A stretch of DNA of 64,000 bases, from assembly GCF_009900745.1 (NCBI RefSeq), contig NZ_WXVU01000001.1, forward strand, positions 372,001-436,000, given 5' to 3'. The translations under genes and the position numbers were made by a program. Each line of letters starts with the position of its first letter. Positions within the stretch are counted from its first letter, which is position 1. A model generated the notes under the pieces. That model was not told the origin of the DNA and did no database searches. It saw only the letters and a list, made by a program, of their open reading frames with translations. Source of the DNA: Chryseobacterium sp. c4a (GTDB lineage: Bacteria > Bacteroidota > Bacteroidia > Flavobacteriales > Weeksellaceae). Below are positions 7,731 to 16,646 of this stretch, in pieces.

Positions 7731-10700
7731 TTAGAAACTCGCCTTTACCTGCATACTTCCAATATGAATGGTTCTTTCACCGGAATTTCTTCCCTCGTAG
7801 TTGAGATTTAATTGAATAAATGAGTTGATTGCCTGCTGGATGAATATACTCCATACCTGGTTTTTGCCGGGCTTCAGACCATCAAGCATCTGGTTACCAA
7901 CAATACTGAAATTATTTCCGTTGAAATTGTTATTAATGAAAGAGAAATTTCCACGGATAGATGTCTTTCTGAATTCCCACTGAACGGTTCCTGTAATATC
8001 AAAAGCTTTTAATAACTCTTCACCATCTATTCTTTTCTTCTGTCTATAAGCAGAGGAAAGTTCCGTTTGAATAGCATCGGTAAATTTATAAGTAGCCTTT
8101 GGCTTAGTTTCAAAATTATTTAAACGGTAATCTCTGGTAGCAAATAATTGTGACGAGTTTTTAATATCGTGAACAGAATTTTCCCAGTCTACTCTGAATT
8201 CTTTATTAAACCAGTATCCAATATTAAGGAAGTGAGACGTTTGTTCACGTTCCTCATTACTGAAATTTGCATTGATAAGATTGTCATTTGTAATGAATCG
8301 ATAATTTCCGTTCCATCCGGATTTATCGGTAGGATTAAACTGTACAGAAGTTAAAATATTTTGATTTTTAAGTATTTGATCGCTGTTCTTTTCAAACGGA
8401 TTCAGTACAAGAACCTTATCTTTTTTATAGAATGAATTTTGAGAATTTAATGAAATATTAAAGTTCCAACGTTTTAAAAATGCATTTTCGGAGTTCAAGA
8501 TAATCGCCGGATTTACAAATAAGGCTAACTGCAATTTGTTTTTATTGGATGGAATGTACCGAACAGAATTTGTGTAAACCCTGATGTATTTGGCAAGGTC
8601 GGAGTATTCCGCAATTTCAAATTCGTCTAATTGCTGAACGCCGTCACCATTGTAATCTGTCCATTTATAAACACCCTGTCCGTCTGTTACTTTAATATAT
8701 TGAAATTCTCTCTGCGCTTCCTGTCCGTTTCCAAGCTCATAAAATGCTTGAAGACGCATCCCGTTTTTGAAAAGTTGTTGATTATAGAGAATATTACCCA
8801 CCACGAAATCGTTGTTTCGGGACACAGTTCCTTCTGCACCTGAATAATAGAATTTTCTGTAATGGATTAAAGCATTAAGAGTGGTTCTTTCTGTTTTAAT
8901 GATCTGACTTTCTGCCATGAAACCAAGAATATTATTCATGTTCTGAAGCCTGTTATCACGTACAGAGTCGTTGTTTCTCATATATACTTTTGCCAATAAC
9001 TTGGTACGGGTACTATCACCAATTTTCTTTTGAAGGAAAATTTCTTTCCAGCTGAAACTGGTGACATCCATCAATTGAGTGTCATTATACTTCTTCTCAT
9101 TATGCTCCATACTTCCTCCTATCGCCCAGCTTCCTTTTTTTCCTGTAAATTCGGTTGATATTCCCCCACGGATAAATTTGGTATCCTGGAGTGTAGCATT
9201 AGTATTCAGGAAGGAGAAATTTCCTTTGGTAAAGAACTGTCCAGTGATCCAACCGAAATCTAGATCATTCTTAAGTCCTTTATATGAGTCTTGTTCATTG
9301 AGATAGTTGACACGATAATTTAAAGTGGATTTATTATTCCATTTATTTAAAAAACTGAAAATAAAACGGTTTTGAGTCTTTTTATTAAATTCCTGCGCTA
9401 AGTTGAAATCTCTGGAGAATTCCACATCATTGATACGATCCAGAATATGGAATTGCTTATCGATGTATTGATATTCAAAACTAGGAGTTCCTTTCCATGT
9501 GTTTTTTGTAAATGTTTTATTTCCGAAAATACGATAGGCGTACCCAACATTTTGATCAGAGTCTTTAGATGAAAATAAATTGACATCATAATTACTCAGG
9601 GAAATATCTGCACCAATTTTTCCTTCATTCAGTAAATATTCCGTATTAAGGGAAAATACCTGTGATTTTTGTGGTGAAGGAAGTTTTCTTACCGCTCTGT
9701 AATCTCCTGCATTAGGACCTACATATTCAAAAACACGTCCGTTGTTGGTTGTCTGAGATGTTTTATAATCTCCCTGATTGGCTCCAAAATAAGTGAAAGA
9801 TACCTGGTATAGTGTATCATTAGCATCTGTGGAGTGTTCGTAGTTTCCGGCAGCATTTAAACGGTATAAAATTTTATTAACATCATATTCGGTAATAACT
9901 CCTGATGGAGCATACATAAGATTAGGATCATTTCCTGCATTAGCAAGGATTTGTTCATCTTCTTTTGATAAACTTAAAGCAAGAGGGGCATTCTTGTTAT
10001 CATTCTCCATAAACCAGTTAAGCCCAACTTTGAATTTTTCTCTTTGATGCTCCAGTTTTCCTGTAAATAAATATCTTGAATAATTTCTGTTGGCGTAGTT
10101 GTAAGAAATAGTGATGAAATTTTGTTGGAAAATAGGACGGAAACTCGTAAAGGTAACCTCGCCTGTGTTGTAATTAATGGTATAATCCTGATTTTCTCCG
10201 CGTTTCATCAAAATACCGTCAATAAATACCTGTTCAGAACCGGAAATAAGAGTAATGAACTGTTCTCCATTTTTCCCGGTTAAACGATAGGGACCTTGGT
10301 TTCCTTCAACTCCTTGAAAACGAATTCTGTGAAATTCACTTCGTGCCACTCCGGCGGAAATATCCAGAAATGTTTTATTCTCTTTCCCAAATTCTGTCTG
10401 AAACTGGATTCCCATGCTTCGTCTCTGATATTTGGCAAAGTAATTTTTAGACTCTGCAAGATCAAGATGGCCAGCTCTAAGAATAGATTTGTCCTTAATA
10501 TTAAGCTGTATATAGATTTTGTCAAATTCTTCTAAAGTTTGGGTATATCCATCAGCCTGAATCGGTAAATTATGATCGGAGATACTGGCTAAGATCGTTA
10601 CATCTTTAGAAAGCCTTCCGGAAATCTGAAGATCCATGGAACTTTGTACAGACTGTCCCTGGTTATTACCAAATGTGATTCCACGGATAATGGAACCTTT

Positions 10701-10955
10701 AGAATTAAGTTCACCTAAAAATCTTTTTTTATCATTTTTTGCCAGTACAGCTTCATCAATCACAATCCTGTTATGGGTTCTGATAAAATCTAAAGTATCT
10801 TTTGCAAAAATATCTTGTTCAAACTTTGCGGCAAGAATGCTGTCCTTTTTTATGCTGTCTTCAGGAATGTTGGGATTTTTCCACGAAAATATCTGGGCAT
10901 TTCCTGAAAATATGCCAAAGAAAAATACAATGAATAGGATAACAATATTCCGCAA
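7731..10955 (-). CDS. Very large outer-membrane protein, unknown function
   Basis: The 1074-residue product begins with a signal peptide (MRNIVILFIVFFFGIFSGNAQ) translated from a TTG codon; no in-frame ATG is available upstream before a stop. After about residue 85 the sequence has a GSIIRGITFGNNQGQSVQSS region and then long runs of alternating polar and aromatic residues, with strands ending in F or Y, up to a terminal ASF. This is the pattern of an outer-membrane beta-barrel of many strands. The segment around residues 85-160 recalls parts of the SprA/Sov secretion pore, but the protein is less than half that length, so I do not call it SprA. It is a single-gene unit facing away from the T9SS cargo genes. 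Confidence 0.7.
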   Translation of the reverse strand: MRNIVILFIVFFFGIFSGNAQIFSWKNPNIPEDSIKKDSILAAKFEQDIFAKDTLDFIRTHNRIVIDEAVLAKNDKKRFLGELNSKGSIIRGITFGNNQGQSVQSSMDLQISGRLSKDVTILASISDHNLPIQADGYTQTLEEFDKIYIQLNIKDKSILRAGHLDLAESKNYFAKYQRRSMGIQFQTEFGKENKTFLDISAGVARSEFHRIRFQGVEGNQGPYRLTGKNGEQFITLISGSEQVFIDGILMKRGENQDYTINYNTGEVTFTSFRPIFQQNFITISYNYANRNYSRYLFTGKLEHQREKFKVGLNWFMENDNKNAPLALSLSKEDEQILANAGNDPNLMYAPSGVITEYDVNKILYRLNAAGNYEHSTDANDTLYQVSFTYFGANQGDYKTSQTTNNGRVFEYVGPNAGDYRAVRKLPSPQKSQVFSLNTEYLLNEGKIGADISLSNYDVNLFSSKDSDQNVGYAYRIFGNKTFTKNTWKGTPSFEYQYIDKQFHILDRINDVEFSRDFNLAQEFNKKTQNRFIFSFLNKWNNKSTLNYRVNYLNEQDSYKGLKNDLDFGWITGQFFTKGNFSFLNTNATLQDTKFIRGGISTEFTGKKGSWAIGGSMEHNEKKYNDTQLMDVTSFSWKEIFLQKKIGDSTRTKLLAKVYMRNNDSVRDNRLQNMNNILGFMAESQIIKTERTTLNALIHYRKFYYSGAEGTVSRNNDFVVGNILYNQQLFKNGMRLQAFYELGNGQEAQREFQYIKVTDGQGVYKWTDYNGDGVQQLDEFEIAEYSDLAKYIRVYTNSVRYIPSNKNKLQLALFVNPAIILNSENAFLKRWNFNISLNSQNSFYKKDKVLVLNPFEKNSDQILKNQNILTSVQFNPTDKSGWNGNYRFITNDNLINANFSNEEREQTSHFLNIGYWFNKEFRVDWENSVHDIKNSSQLFATRDYRLNNFETKPKATYKFTDAIQTELSSAYRQKKRIDGEELLKAFDITGTVQWEFRKTSIRGNFSFINNNFNGNNFSIVGNQMLDGLKPGKNQVWSIFIQQAINSFIQLNLNYEGRNSGERTIHIGSMQVKASF

Positions 10956-11039
10956 CTTCTGAAAAATAATTCGTAAAAATAATTAAAAAATGTTAATGGC
11001 AATGAGCCAACTATTATTAACAGAAAATTAACTTAAATA

Positions 11040-11071
11040 TTGTGAAGTCTTTAAAATTAAATGTAATTTAG
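11040..11071 (+). promoter_or_regulatory. Putative promoter of the first T9SS cargo gene
   Basis: TTG (11040-11042), 21 bases, TAATTTAG (11064-11071): one mismatch to the -7 consensus. It is about 35 bases before the ATG. Confidence 0.4.
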
Positions 11072-11105
11072 CCACCGAAATTATAAATAATTAAAATTTT
11101 AAATC

Positions 11106-11840
11106 ATGAAAAAACTTTATTCTTTAATTGCTGTTGCAGTTCTTGCAGTTTCGATGTCAGCACAAGGATCAGAATCATTTACTAATTTGAATGCTCCAAC
11201 TGGTAGTTATGCAGATGGTTCTTTTGTAGGGGACAATGCTGTTGTATGGACTTTTAGTAAAGCAAGAAAAGTTACAACTGGAGATAATGTTACAGGAACA
11301 TCTATTGGTTTTGATTCTAGTGGGACTAGAAGTGTAACAGCAAATTCTGGAGCAAACGGAGTCGGGGATATTACATATACAGTTAGATCTTATTTTACTG
11401 GAGGTACAGCAGCTAATAGAGTTATTCAAGTATATGTTAATGGAACAATGTATGATTCATTCACATTAGATGCTATGGCTACCAATTATACTAGAACTTT
11501 AACGGCAAATGTTTCTGGAAATGTTTCTATAGAATTTAGATCTACAGGAACAAGACAAATTGTTATAGATGATATTTCTTGGACAGCTGCAGGAAGTTTA
11601 GGAACAGCAGAGGTTAAAGGGAAGAAAAATACTTTCGTTAAAAACACATCTGTAGATAATGAAATTTATTTTGGAACAAAAGCTGATATTAAGATCTTTA
11701 ATGTAAATGGACAAGTGGTTAAGACAGCTTCAGTTTCTGAAAATGGAACTTTGAATGTTGCAAATCTACAAAAAGGGATTTATTTTGTAACAGGAAATGT
11801 TAATGGTAAAGCCGTTTCTGAGAAGATTATTAAAAAGTAA
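11106..11840 (+). CDS. Secreted protein with T9SS sorting domain
   Basis: A 244-residue exported protein. Residues 1-19 are a signal peptide (MKKLYSLIAVAVLAVSMSA). Residues about 22-165 form a Ser/Thr/Gly-rich beta domain of unknown role, ending IDDISWTA, which suggests a jelly-roll or carbohydrate-binding-like fold. Residues about 190-244 are a type A T9SS tail (KIFNVNGQVVKT ... LQKGIYFVTGNVNGKAVSEKIIKK). Such tails direct proteins through the outer membrane for release or surface attachment. No catalytic motif is seen. It is the first of three cargo genes in a row. Confidence 0.8.
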   Translation: MKKLYSLIAVAVLAVSMSAQGSESFTNLNAPTGSYADGSFVGDNAVVWTFSKARKVTTGDNVTGTSIGFDSSGTRSVTANSGANGVGDITYTVRSYFTGGTAANRVIQVYVNGTMYDSFTLDAMATNYTRTLTANVSGNVSIEFRSTGTRQIVIDDISWTAAGSLGTAEVKGKKNTFVKNTSVDNEIYFGTKADIKIFNVNGQVVKTASVSENGTLNVANLQKGIYFVTGNVNGKAVSEKIIKK

Positions 11841-11863
11841 TTTTAATTAATTGTTAAATATAT

Positions 11864-11896
11864 ACCGCTGTTTCATTTGAAGTAGCGGTTTTTTTG
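11864..11896 (+). terminator. Intrinsic terminator after first T9SS cargo gene
   Basis: Stem ACCGCT/AGCGGT with an inner TTCA..TGAA pairing, followed by seven T. The T-run overlaps the likely promoter region of the next gene. Confidence 0.75.
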
Positions 11897-11904
11897 TATT
11901 TTTA
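11876..11904 (+). promoter_or_regulatory. Putative promoter of the second T9SS cargo gene
   Basis: TTTG (11876-11879), 17 bases, TATTTTTA (11897-11904), embedded in the terminator of the previous gene; one mismatch in the -7 box. Confidence 0.35.
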
Positions 11905-11932
11905 CTACATAAATTTTAAAAAAAATTATTTT

Positions 11933-12724
11933 ATGAAAAAGATCTTTACTGTTTTAGCAGCAACAGCTGCATTTACGTTTTCAAATGCTCAAAATTTGAT
12001 AACTAATGGTGGGTTTGAAACTTGGACTGATGCTTCTGTAAAACCAGATGGCTGGTTCAGTATGGCTGGTGGATCTAAAGAAACTGCAACTGTACATAGT
12101 GGAAATAATGCTATTAAAGTATCTCCGGTTTCTGCAACAACAAATGGGAATATAGATTTTGTTGATGTTCCTGCTTCTGCCAATACAGATTATACTGTTT
12201 CTTATTGGGTTCTTGACAATGATGCAAATGCAAGAGCAAGACATTGGATTCAATTTAGAAGCGCTACTGCGAATATTGCTCCAGGTTCTGGAAACCCTTT
12301 CCAACCTACAGTTTATAGTAATGATAACCCAAGTTGGACGAATGTTACTGCTACAGCTACAACGCCTGCGGGGACAGCTTTTCTAAGACTTAGTTTAAGA
12401 GTATATGCTCAAAACAATGTTACTACAGGAGCTATTTATTTTGATGATGTTATGTTGTATCCAACAGGGTCTTTAGGATCAAAAGAAGTAGAGCTTGTTA
12501 AAAATAGTATTAAGATTTCTAATACACTTGTTAAGAATTCTTTTGACCTTTACTTAAATGGAAATGCTGAAGTGAAAATTGTTTCTGCTACCGGACAATT
12601 ATTTGAAACTAAGAAAGTACAGAACTTTGCTACTTTTGATGCTTCAAAATTACCTGTAGGAGTTAACTTTGTTCAGATTAATCAAAACGGAAATATTATT
12701 GTTAAGAAGATTCTAAAACAATAA
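11933..12724 (+). CDS. Secreted carbohydrate-binding-like protein with T9SS tail
   Basis: 263 residues from the ATG at 11933; the longer reading from 11894 would start in the promoter. Signal peptide MKKIFTVLAATAAFTFSNAQ is followed by NLITNGGFETWTD, the typical opening of CBM_4_9-type jelly rolls. The domain continues through YTVSYWVLDND and closes with IYFDDVMLYP at about residue 175. The last 70 residues are a T9SS tail (VKIVSATGQLFETKKV ... IIVKKILKQ). No glycosidase module is attached, so the job is probably surface binding of a polysaccharide or protein. This is inferred from fold similarity. Confidence 0.75.
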   Translation: MKKIFTVLAATAAFTFSNAQNLITNGGFETWTDASVKPDGWFSMAGGSKETATVHSGNNAIKVSPVSATTNGNIDFVDVPASANTDYTVSYWVLDNDANARARHWIQFRSATANIAPGSGNPFQPTVYSNDNPSWTNVTATATTPAGTAFLRLSLRVYAQNNVTTGAIYFDDVMLYPTGSLGSKEVELVKNSIKISNTLVKNSFDLYLNGNAEVKIVSATGQLFETKKVQNFATFDASKLPVGVNFVQINQNGNIIVKKILKQ

Positions 12725-12740
12725 TTATTAAAACTAATAA

Positions 12741-12777
12741 AAAAGCCGGCCATTTCGGAGAAATGGCCGGCTTTTTT
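12741..12777 (+). terminator. Strong GC-rich terminator
   Basis: A perfect 15-bp stem (AAAAGCCGGCCATTT with its complement) and a 5-base loop, then a T-run. It is the most GC-rich hairpin nearby. Confidence 0.9.
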
Positions 12778-12905
12778 ATGCTTGTTTATTCATATTTTAT
12801 GAGTTGGGATTATTATATATTTATTATGGATATTTTGTGTATTTCCTAAGTATGTGGTATTGTTTTTGATATTTTTACCATAACTTTATTCCTAAAATTA
12901 TTTTA

Positions 12906-13715
12906 ATGAAAAAAATCTTTACTATTGCCAGTTTAATTTTGATGACTGCTTTTACGAATGCCCAAATTGTAATCAATGAGATCTATGGGGGCAATGGGAA
13001 TTCAGGAGCTGTTTTCAAAAATAATTATATTGTCCTAAAAAATATAGGAACTACTCTGGTTTCCTTAACAGGAGCAAGTATACAATATGCACCGGCAATA
13101 GGGGCTTTTACAGAATATCATACACTCCCTGATTTTACTTTAGGGCCAGAAGAAACTTTTCTGATTCAGGAAGCGGCAGTAGAAGGTGGAGTAGAAGGAT
13201 TGCCAACACCGAATTTTATAGCGACAACAGTCACTAATTTCGATGGAACCCCCAATAAATCTGTTGGAATCAGAATTTCAGGAACATCTGGTAAAGTAGC
13301 ACTGGCAGGAAATATTGTACAAGTAATGAACCCAGATTCTTCTAATGTATTGGATTTTGTAGGATATGGTGCCAATGCAGATCAATTTAAAGGGGATGGC
13401 CCAGCTCCTTCGCCTACAGCGTCTACGGCAATCAGAAGAGCTTTAGAAAATAACAGTGATAACAGAGCAGATTTTTCTGCTGAAGGAATGGCGAAAGCAG
13501 GTTTTGTTCAAAATCCCTTTGTTAAAGATGGTAAGGTAATTTTTGGAATGGTGATCAAAGATGTAAAGGTTTATGATACTTTCAGGCAGGTGGTGAAGCA
13601 ATCACCTACAAAATTTGCTCAAAATATAGATATTACAGAACTTCCCAAAGGAACCTATTTTGTAACAGGAACAGTGAACAACGCCCCGGTTTCCCAAAAA
13701 ATTATAAAAGATTAG
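12906..13715 (+). CDS. Lamin-tail-domain-like secreted protein with T9SS tail
   Basis: A 269-residue exported protein: signal peptide MKKIFTIASLILMTAFTNA, then IVINEIYGGNGNSGAVFKNNYIVLKN, the characteristic start of bacterial lamin-tail (LTD) domains, which continues to about residue 165 (VLDFVGYGA). The C-terminal 60 residues are a T9SS tail (VKDVKVYDTF ... LPKGTYFVTGTVNNAPVSQKIIKD). Bacterial LTD domains occur in secreted nucleases and adhesins. Here there is no enzymatic domain, so a binding or matrix role is the best guess. Confidence 0.75.
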   Translation: MKKIFTIASLILMTAFTNAQIVINEIYGGNGNSGAVFKNNYIVLKNIGTTLVSLTGASIQYAPAIGAFTEYHTLPDFTLGPEETFLIQEAAVEGGVEGLPTPNFIATTVTNFDGTPNKSVGIRISGTSGKVALAGNIVQVMNPDSSNVLDFVGYGANADQFKGDGPAPSPTASTAIRRALENNSDNRADFSAEGMAKAGFVQNPFVKDGKVIFGMVIKDVKVYDTFRQVVKQSPTKFAQNIDITELPKGTYFVTGTVNNAPVSQKIIKD

Positions 13716-13734
13716 TTTTTCAATATTTTTTGAT

Positions 13735-13764
13735 AAGGAGCAGCTTACATTTAAGCTGTTCCTT
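13735..13764. terminator. Bidirectional terminator between convergent genes
   Basis: Stem AAGGAGCAGCTTA / TAAGCTGTTCCTT (one G-T pair), loop CATT, flanked by T-rich and A-rich stretches. Confidence 0.75.
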
Positions 13765-13769
13765 TATTT

Positions 13770-16592
13770 TTAATACCATCCTCTTCTTGCTGCGTTGATG
13801 ATAGATCCAAGATTGAGAACCAGCGTATATCTGATGCGTTTAGCGTAATCTTTGAACCCAGGTTCAAATCCTAATGAAGACTGTACCGGAAAATAAACTT
13901 CAAGAAAATCCGGAATGATTCTTACCTTAATTCCACTGTCCCAAATAAATTTTGGAGAAAGATCCTGGTTTTTATACATTCCTGCATCAGCATATACATG
14001 AAAAATCTTCCATATACTGGAATCCACATTTACAGAAGTAATCCATTGATTAACCGTTCCGGGAAGAAATGATTTAAATCCTCCGTCTGCAAGAATAAAT
14101 TGTTGTGAAAGGAGACCACTGCTGGCACTTTCTCCTAAAAGACTATAAGAGAAAGTATAATTAGAAACTCTTGAAATTCCATAATTAAACAAGTCATTAC
14201 GGGTATCGTTTCTAAGGAAATATCCTGCAAATAAACGGACGCTTAGCTTTTGTCTGGGAGCAAACTCCCATCTGTAGAATCCCTCGGCAGTAATTTTATT
14301 AAAATCTTCCATACCCTGAGCACTTAGACTAAAGCTTTTCTCATGGATCATCTGACTGTCACTATAGCTGTAACCCACGCCCCAAAGATTATATTTTTTA
14401 TAATCATCATTGGCGATCATAACAGGGCTAAGATCTCTTTCAAAATAGCTATAGGAAACACCAAGACTTCGGCTCACCGTACTTCTCGGGTTCTTTCTAA
14501 AGTTAAGGGTTGAAAATATTGAGCCTTTTTTGTAAGCCAGTCCATAATCATAATGGAAATAGGATCCGGAAACTCCAAATGTAATACTTCTGAACATACT
14601 TTCAGCTGGCAGAAAAGAGTAAGATACTCCTCCTGATCCGGTTAATTTTCCTGTTCCGGTACTGTAGGTTGGAGTAAATGAATATAAGAATTTCTGATCA
14701 AAAAAAGATTGATTTTTAAAATTAGCACCTAGCAAAAATTTATCATAGGTGTTATTAAAACGTACCCTTGGGCTTATATAAATTTCATTATATTCAGGAT
14801 TGGGAATATCTTTTATAAGTTTAAGCTTAATTTTTTTTGTGTTTGAAAATAGCCCTTTTGCATACAAAAAATTGTCCCGATAACTAGACTCAGGGAAAAT
14901 GTAGTCACTATTTAAAGTTATTTTATAAATATTGTCTGAGGTAGGAAGAGAAACCGTTTTAATTTTCTGATTTTCTTCAGTATCTATCCAATAAGATCTC
15001 TTTTCTCCATCCCTCGTCTCTGTTTCCAATTTTACGGGAATAGAAGCATCTGTATTTTTAGCGATTTTAATTTCTAAAGAATCCTTTTCCTTATTAATAT
15101 GTTTCAGTTTAAAGTTAACCCTGTTTTTCTGGTTAAAAAATTGAGTTAAATAAGTGGTAGATTTTTCTTTTTCTGCAAGCTGTTTCAAAAAATCATTAGG
15201 ATTAATTTTATTTCCCGAATTTTTTAAAAGATATGATTCTACAAGATCTGTGAAAGCCTGATCCCCCATTTTATCAGCAGAATAATTGAAGAGACTTCCT
15301 GTCTCAAAACTGCTGATGGCCATATCATTGAAATTACTTAAAGTCGTAAAGTCTTCATCAATTTTCTGATCCAAATTCTGAAGCATGATATACTGGTATG
15401 CCAGCCCATAGCGATCTAGAAGTTTTACTTTAGAGGCATGGAATAGTTTTAAAGGCTTCAGTCCAAATAATTTGGTTTCCGGAAGAGCTCCTAAAAGCTT
15501 GGTGTCTTTATAGAATTTTTTCAGGTATTGAATTTCAAGATAGGATTTTAAACCACTTTTAAACCAATGATCTTTTTGTTTATCTGCAATGATGTTTTCG
15601 TCTAAAACTTTTTTAGCAATAATTCCAAAGTAATCAAGATCTGTTTTTTCAGCATCTGTAAATAATTGAAATCTGAATTTCCAGAATGTAATATCATTAT
15701 TCCCAAAGAAGTCTTCTTTTGCTCTGAATTTATCAGAAATAAAGATACTTTTTGGAAGAGAGCCAATTTTTTCTTTAATGAACTTTAAATGAAGAGGTAA
15801 ATAGAATTCCAGATTTTGTTTTTCTTCGGGTTTAAGGTTGTAACCGAACTTTACTTCAACATCACTGCCGTCAATATTAGCTTTTATAACAGGATAAGTG
15901 TTGTTTGAAACCGAAAACTCAGGATCTGAATCCAAGTATCCTTGAAAAGAATTCATTTGAATCTGTGGAAGATTACTTTCAATGAAGCTATTCACAGGAA
16001 TATCAAAATTTACCGTCCAGAAAGTATTGAAGCTTACTGGTTCTTCAATATCATGATATTTTCTTTCAGAAATATTGTCCGGATCAAAATGATCCGGAAC
16101 AATAAAGAAATATTTTAAAGCTGTATTCTGTCCGGATGTTCCGTATCCCGTAAACTTTTTATCGGGAAGCTGCATACGGTAATGGAGCTGAAAAGTAATG
16201 CTTTCTCCTGGCTTTAATGCTTCTTTCAGAGGAAGAAAAAGATTTTCATCTGAAATGGAATTGACTGGTATTTCCTGATTTTCGGAATTCTTAATATTCA
16301 GTTCAAGAAGTTTTCCCAGTTCATTATTTTTTGCAAAATGCAAATCATTATTTCTGTCTTCCAGTTTCCTATAGACTAGAGATGTCCCCCGTTTGTTATA
16401 AGCGGAAACCCAATTCAGAAGTTTTATCGTCTGTAGGTTTTTATCGGAATGATTGTAGTAAACAATCTCCTGATTCACCTCAAGGGTTTTCATATCAGGA
16501 GAGAGTTTTGCTCCAATGTATATACTGTCTTTCTGTGCAGAAATCTGTACAATTCCACAAAACAAAATAAGGCAAATGCTGATCTTTTTCAA
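13770..16592 (-). CDS. M1-aminopeptidase-like domain fused to outer-membrane barrel
   Basis: About 940 residues. Residues 1-19 are a signal peptide (MKKISICLILFCGIVQISA) if translation starts at the TTG at 16592. The other TTG at 16613 overlaps the -7 box TATATTTG (16611-16618) and cannot lie in the mRNA. Residues 20-330 look like the N-terminal beta-saddle of M1 aminopeptidases. The next region has HWFKSGLKSYLEIQYLKKFY, the counterpart of the M1 helix that normally carries the third zinc ligand (WLNEG..SY), but the Glu is replaced and no HExxH precedes it. The last 330 residues are barrel-like (YSFLPAESMFRSITFGVSG ... LVLNLGSII). I infer a non-catalytic M1 relative anchored in the outer membrane, function unknown. 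Confidence 0.65.
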   Translation of the reverse strand: MKKISICLILFCGIVQISAQKDSIYIGAKLSPDMKTLEVNQEIVYYNHSDKNLQTIKLLNWVSAYNKRGTSLVYRKLEDRNNDLHFAKNNELGKLLELNIKNSENQEIPVNSISDENLFLPLKEALKPGESITFQLHYRMQLPDKKFTGYGTSGQNTALKYFFIVPDHFDPDNISERKYHDIEEPVSFNTFWTVNFDIPVNSFIESNLPQIQMNSFQGYLDSDPEFSVSNNTYPVIKANIDGSDVEVKFGYNLKPEEKQNLEFYLPLHLKFIKEKIGSLPKSIFISDKFRAKEDFFGNNDITFWKFRFQLFTDAEKTDLDYFGIIAKKVLDENIIADKQKDHWFKSGLKSYLEIQYLKKFYKDTKLLGALPETKLFGLKPLKLFHASKVKLLDRYGLAYQYIMLQNLDQKIDEDFTTLSNFNDMAISSFETGSLFNYSADKMGDQAFTDLVESYLLKNSGNKINPNDFLKQLAEKEKSTTYLTQFFNQKNRVNFKLKHINKEKDSLEIKIAKNTDASIPVKLETETRDGEKRSYWIDTEENQKIKTVSLPTSDNIYKITLNSDYIFPESSYRDNFLYAKGLFSNTKKIKLKLIKDIPNPEYNEIYISPRVRFNNTYDKFLLGANFKNQSFFDQKFLYSFTPTYSTGTGKLTGSGGVSYSFLPAESMFRSITFGVSGSYFHYDYGLAYKKGSIFSTLNFRKNPRSTVSRSLGVSYSYFERDLSPVMIANDDYKKYNLWGVGYSYSDSQMIHEKSFSLSAQGMEDFNKITAEGFYRWEFAPRQKLSVRLFAGYFLRNDTRNDLFNYGISRVSNYTFSYSLLGESASSGLLSQQFILADGGFKSFLPGTVNQWITSVNVDSSIWKIFHVYADAGMYKNQDLSPKFIWDSGIKVRIIPDFLEVYFPVQSSLGFEPGFKDYAKRIRYTLVLNLGSIINAARRGWY

Positions 16593-16610
16593 ATATCCGT
16601 GATAAAGTCT

Positions 16611-16618
16611 CAAATATA
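16611..16618 (-). promoter_or_regulatory. -7 box (TATATTTG) of the M1-like/barrel gene
   Basis: Exact TAnnTTTG on the reverse strand. It overlaps a possible upstream TTG start and argues for the downstream TTG at 16592. Confidence 0.45.
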
Positions 16619-16646
16619 GCTTATTTTGTATATACTTTATAAGATT

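Noticed and set aside
7731-10955. Full SprA translocon
   Set aside because: SprA homologues are over twice as long; only a short segment is reminiscent, so the name was not given.
13770-16592. Active M1 aminopeptidase
   Set aside because: No HExxH zinc motif could be found anywhere in the protein and the third-ligand helix lacks the Glu.
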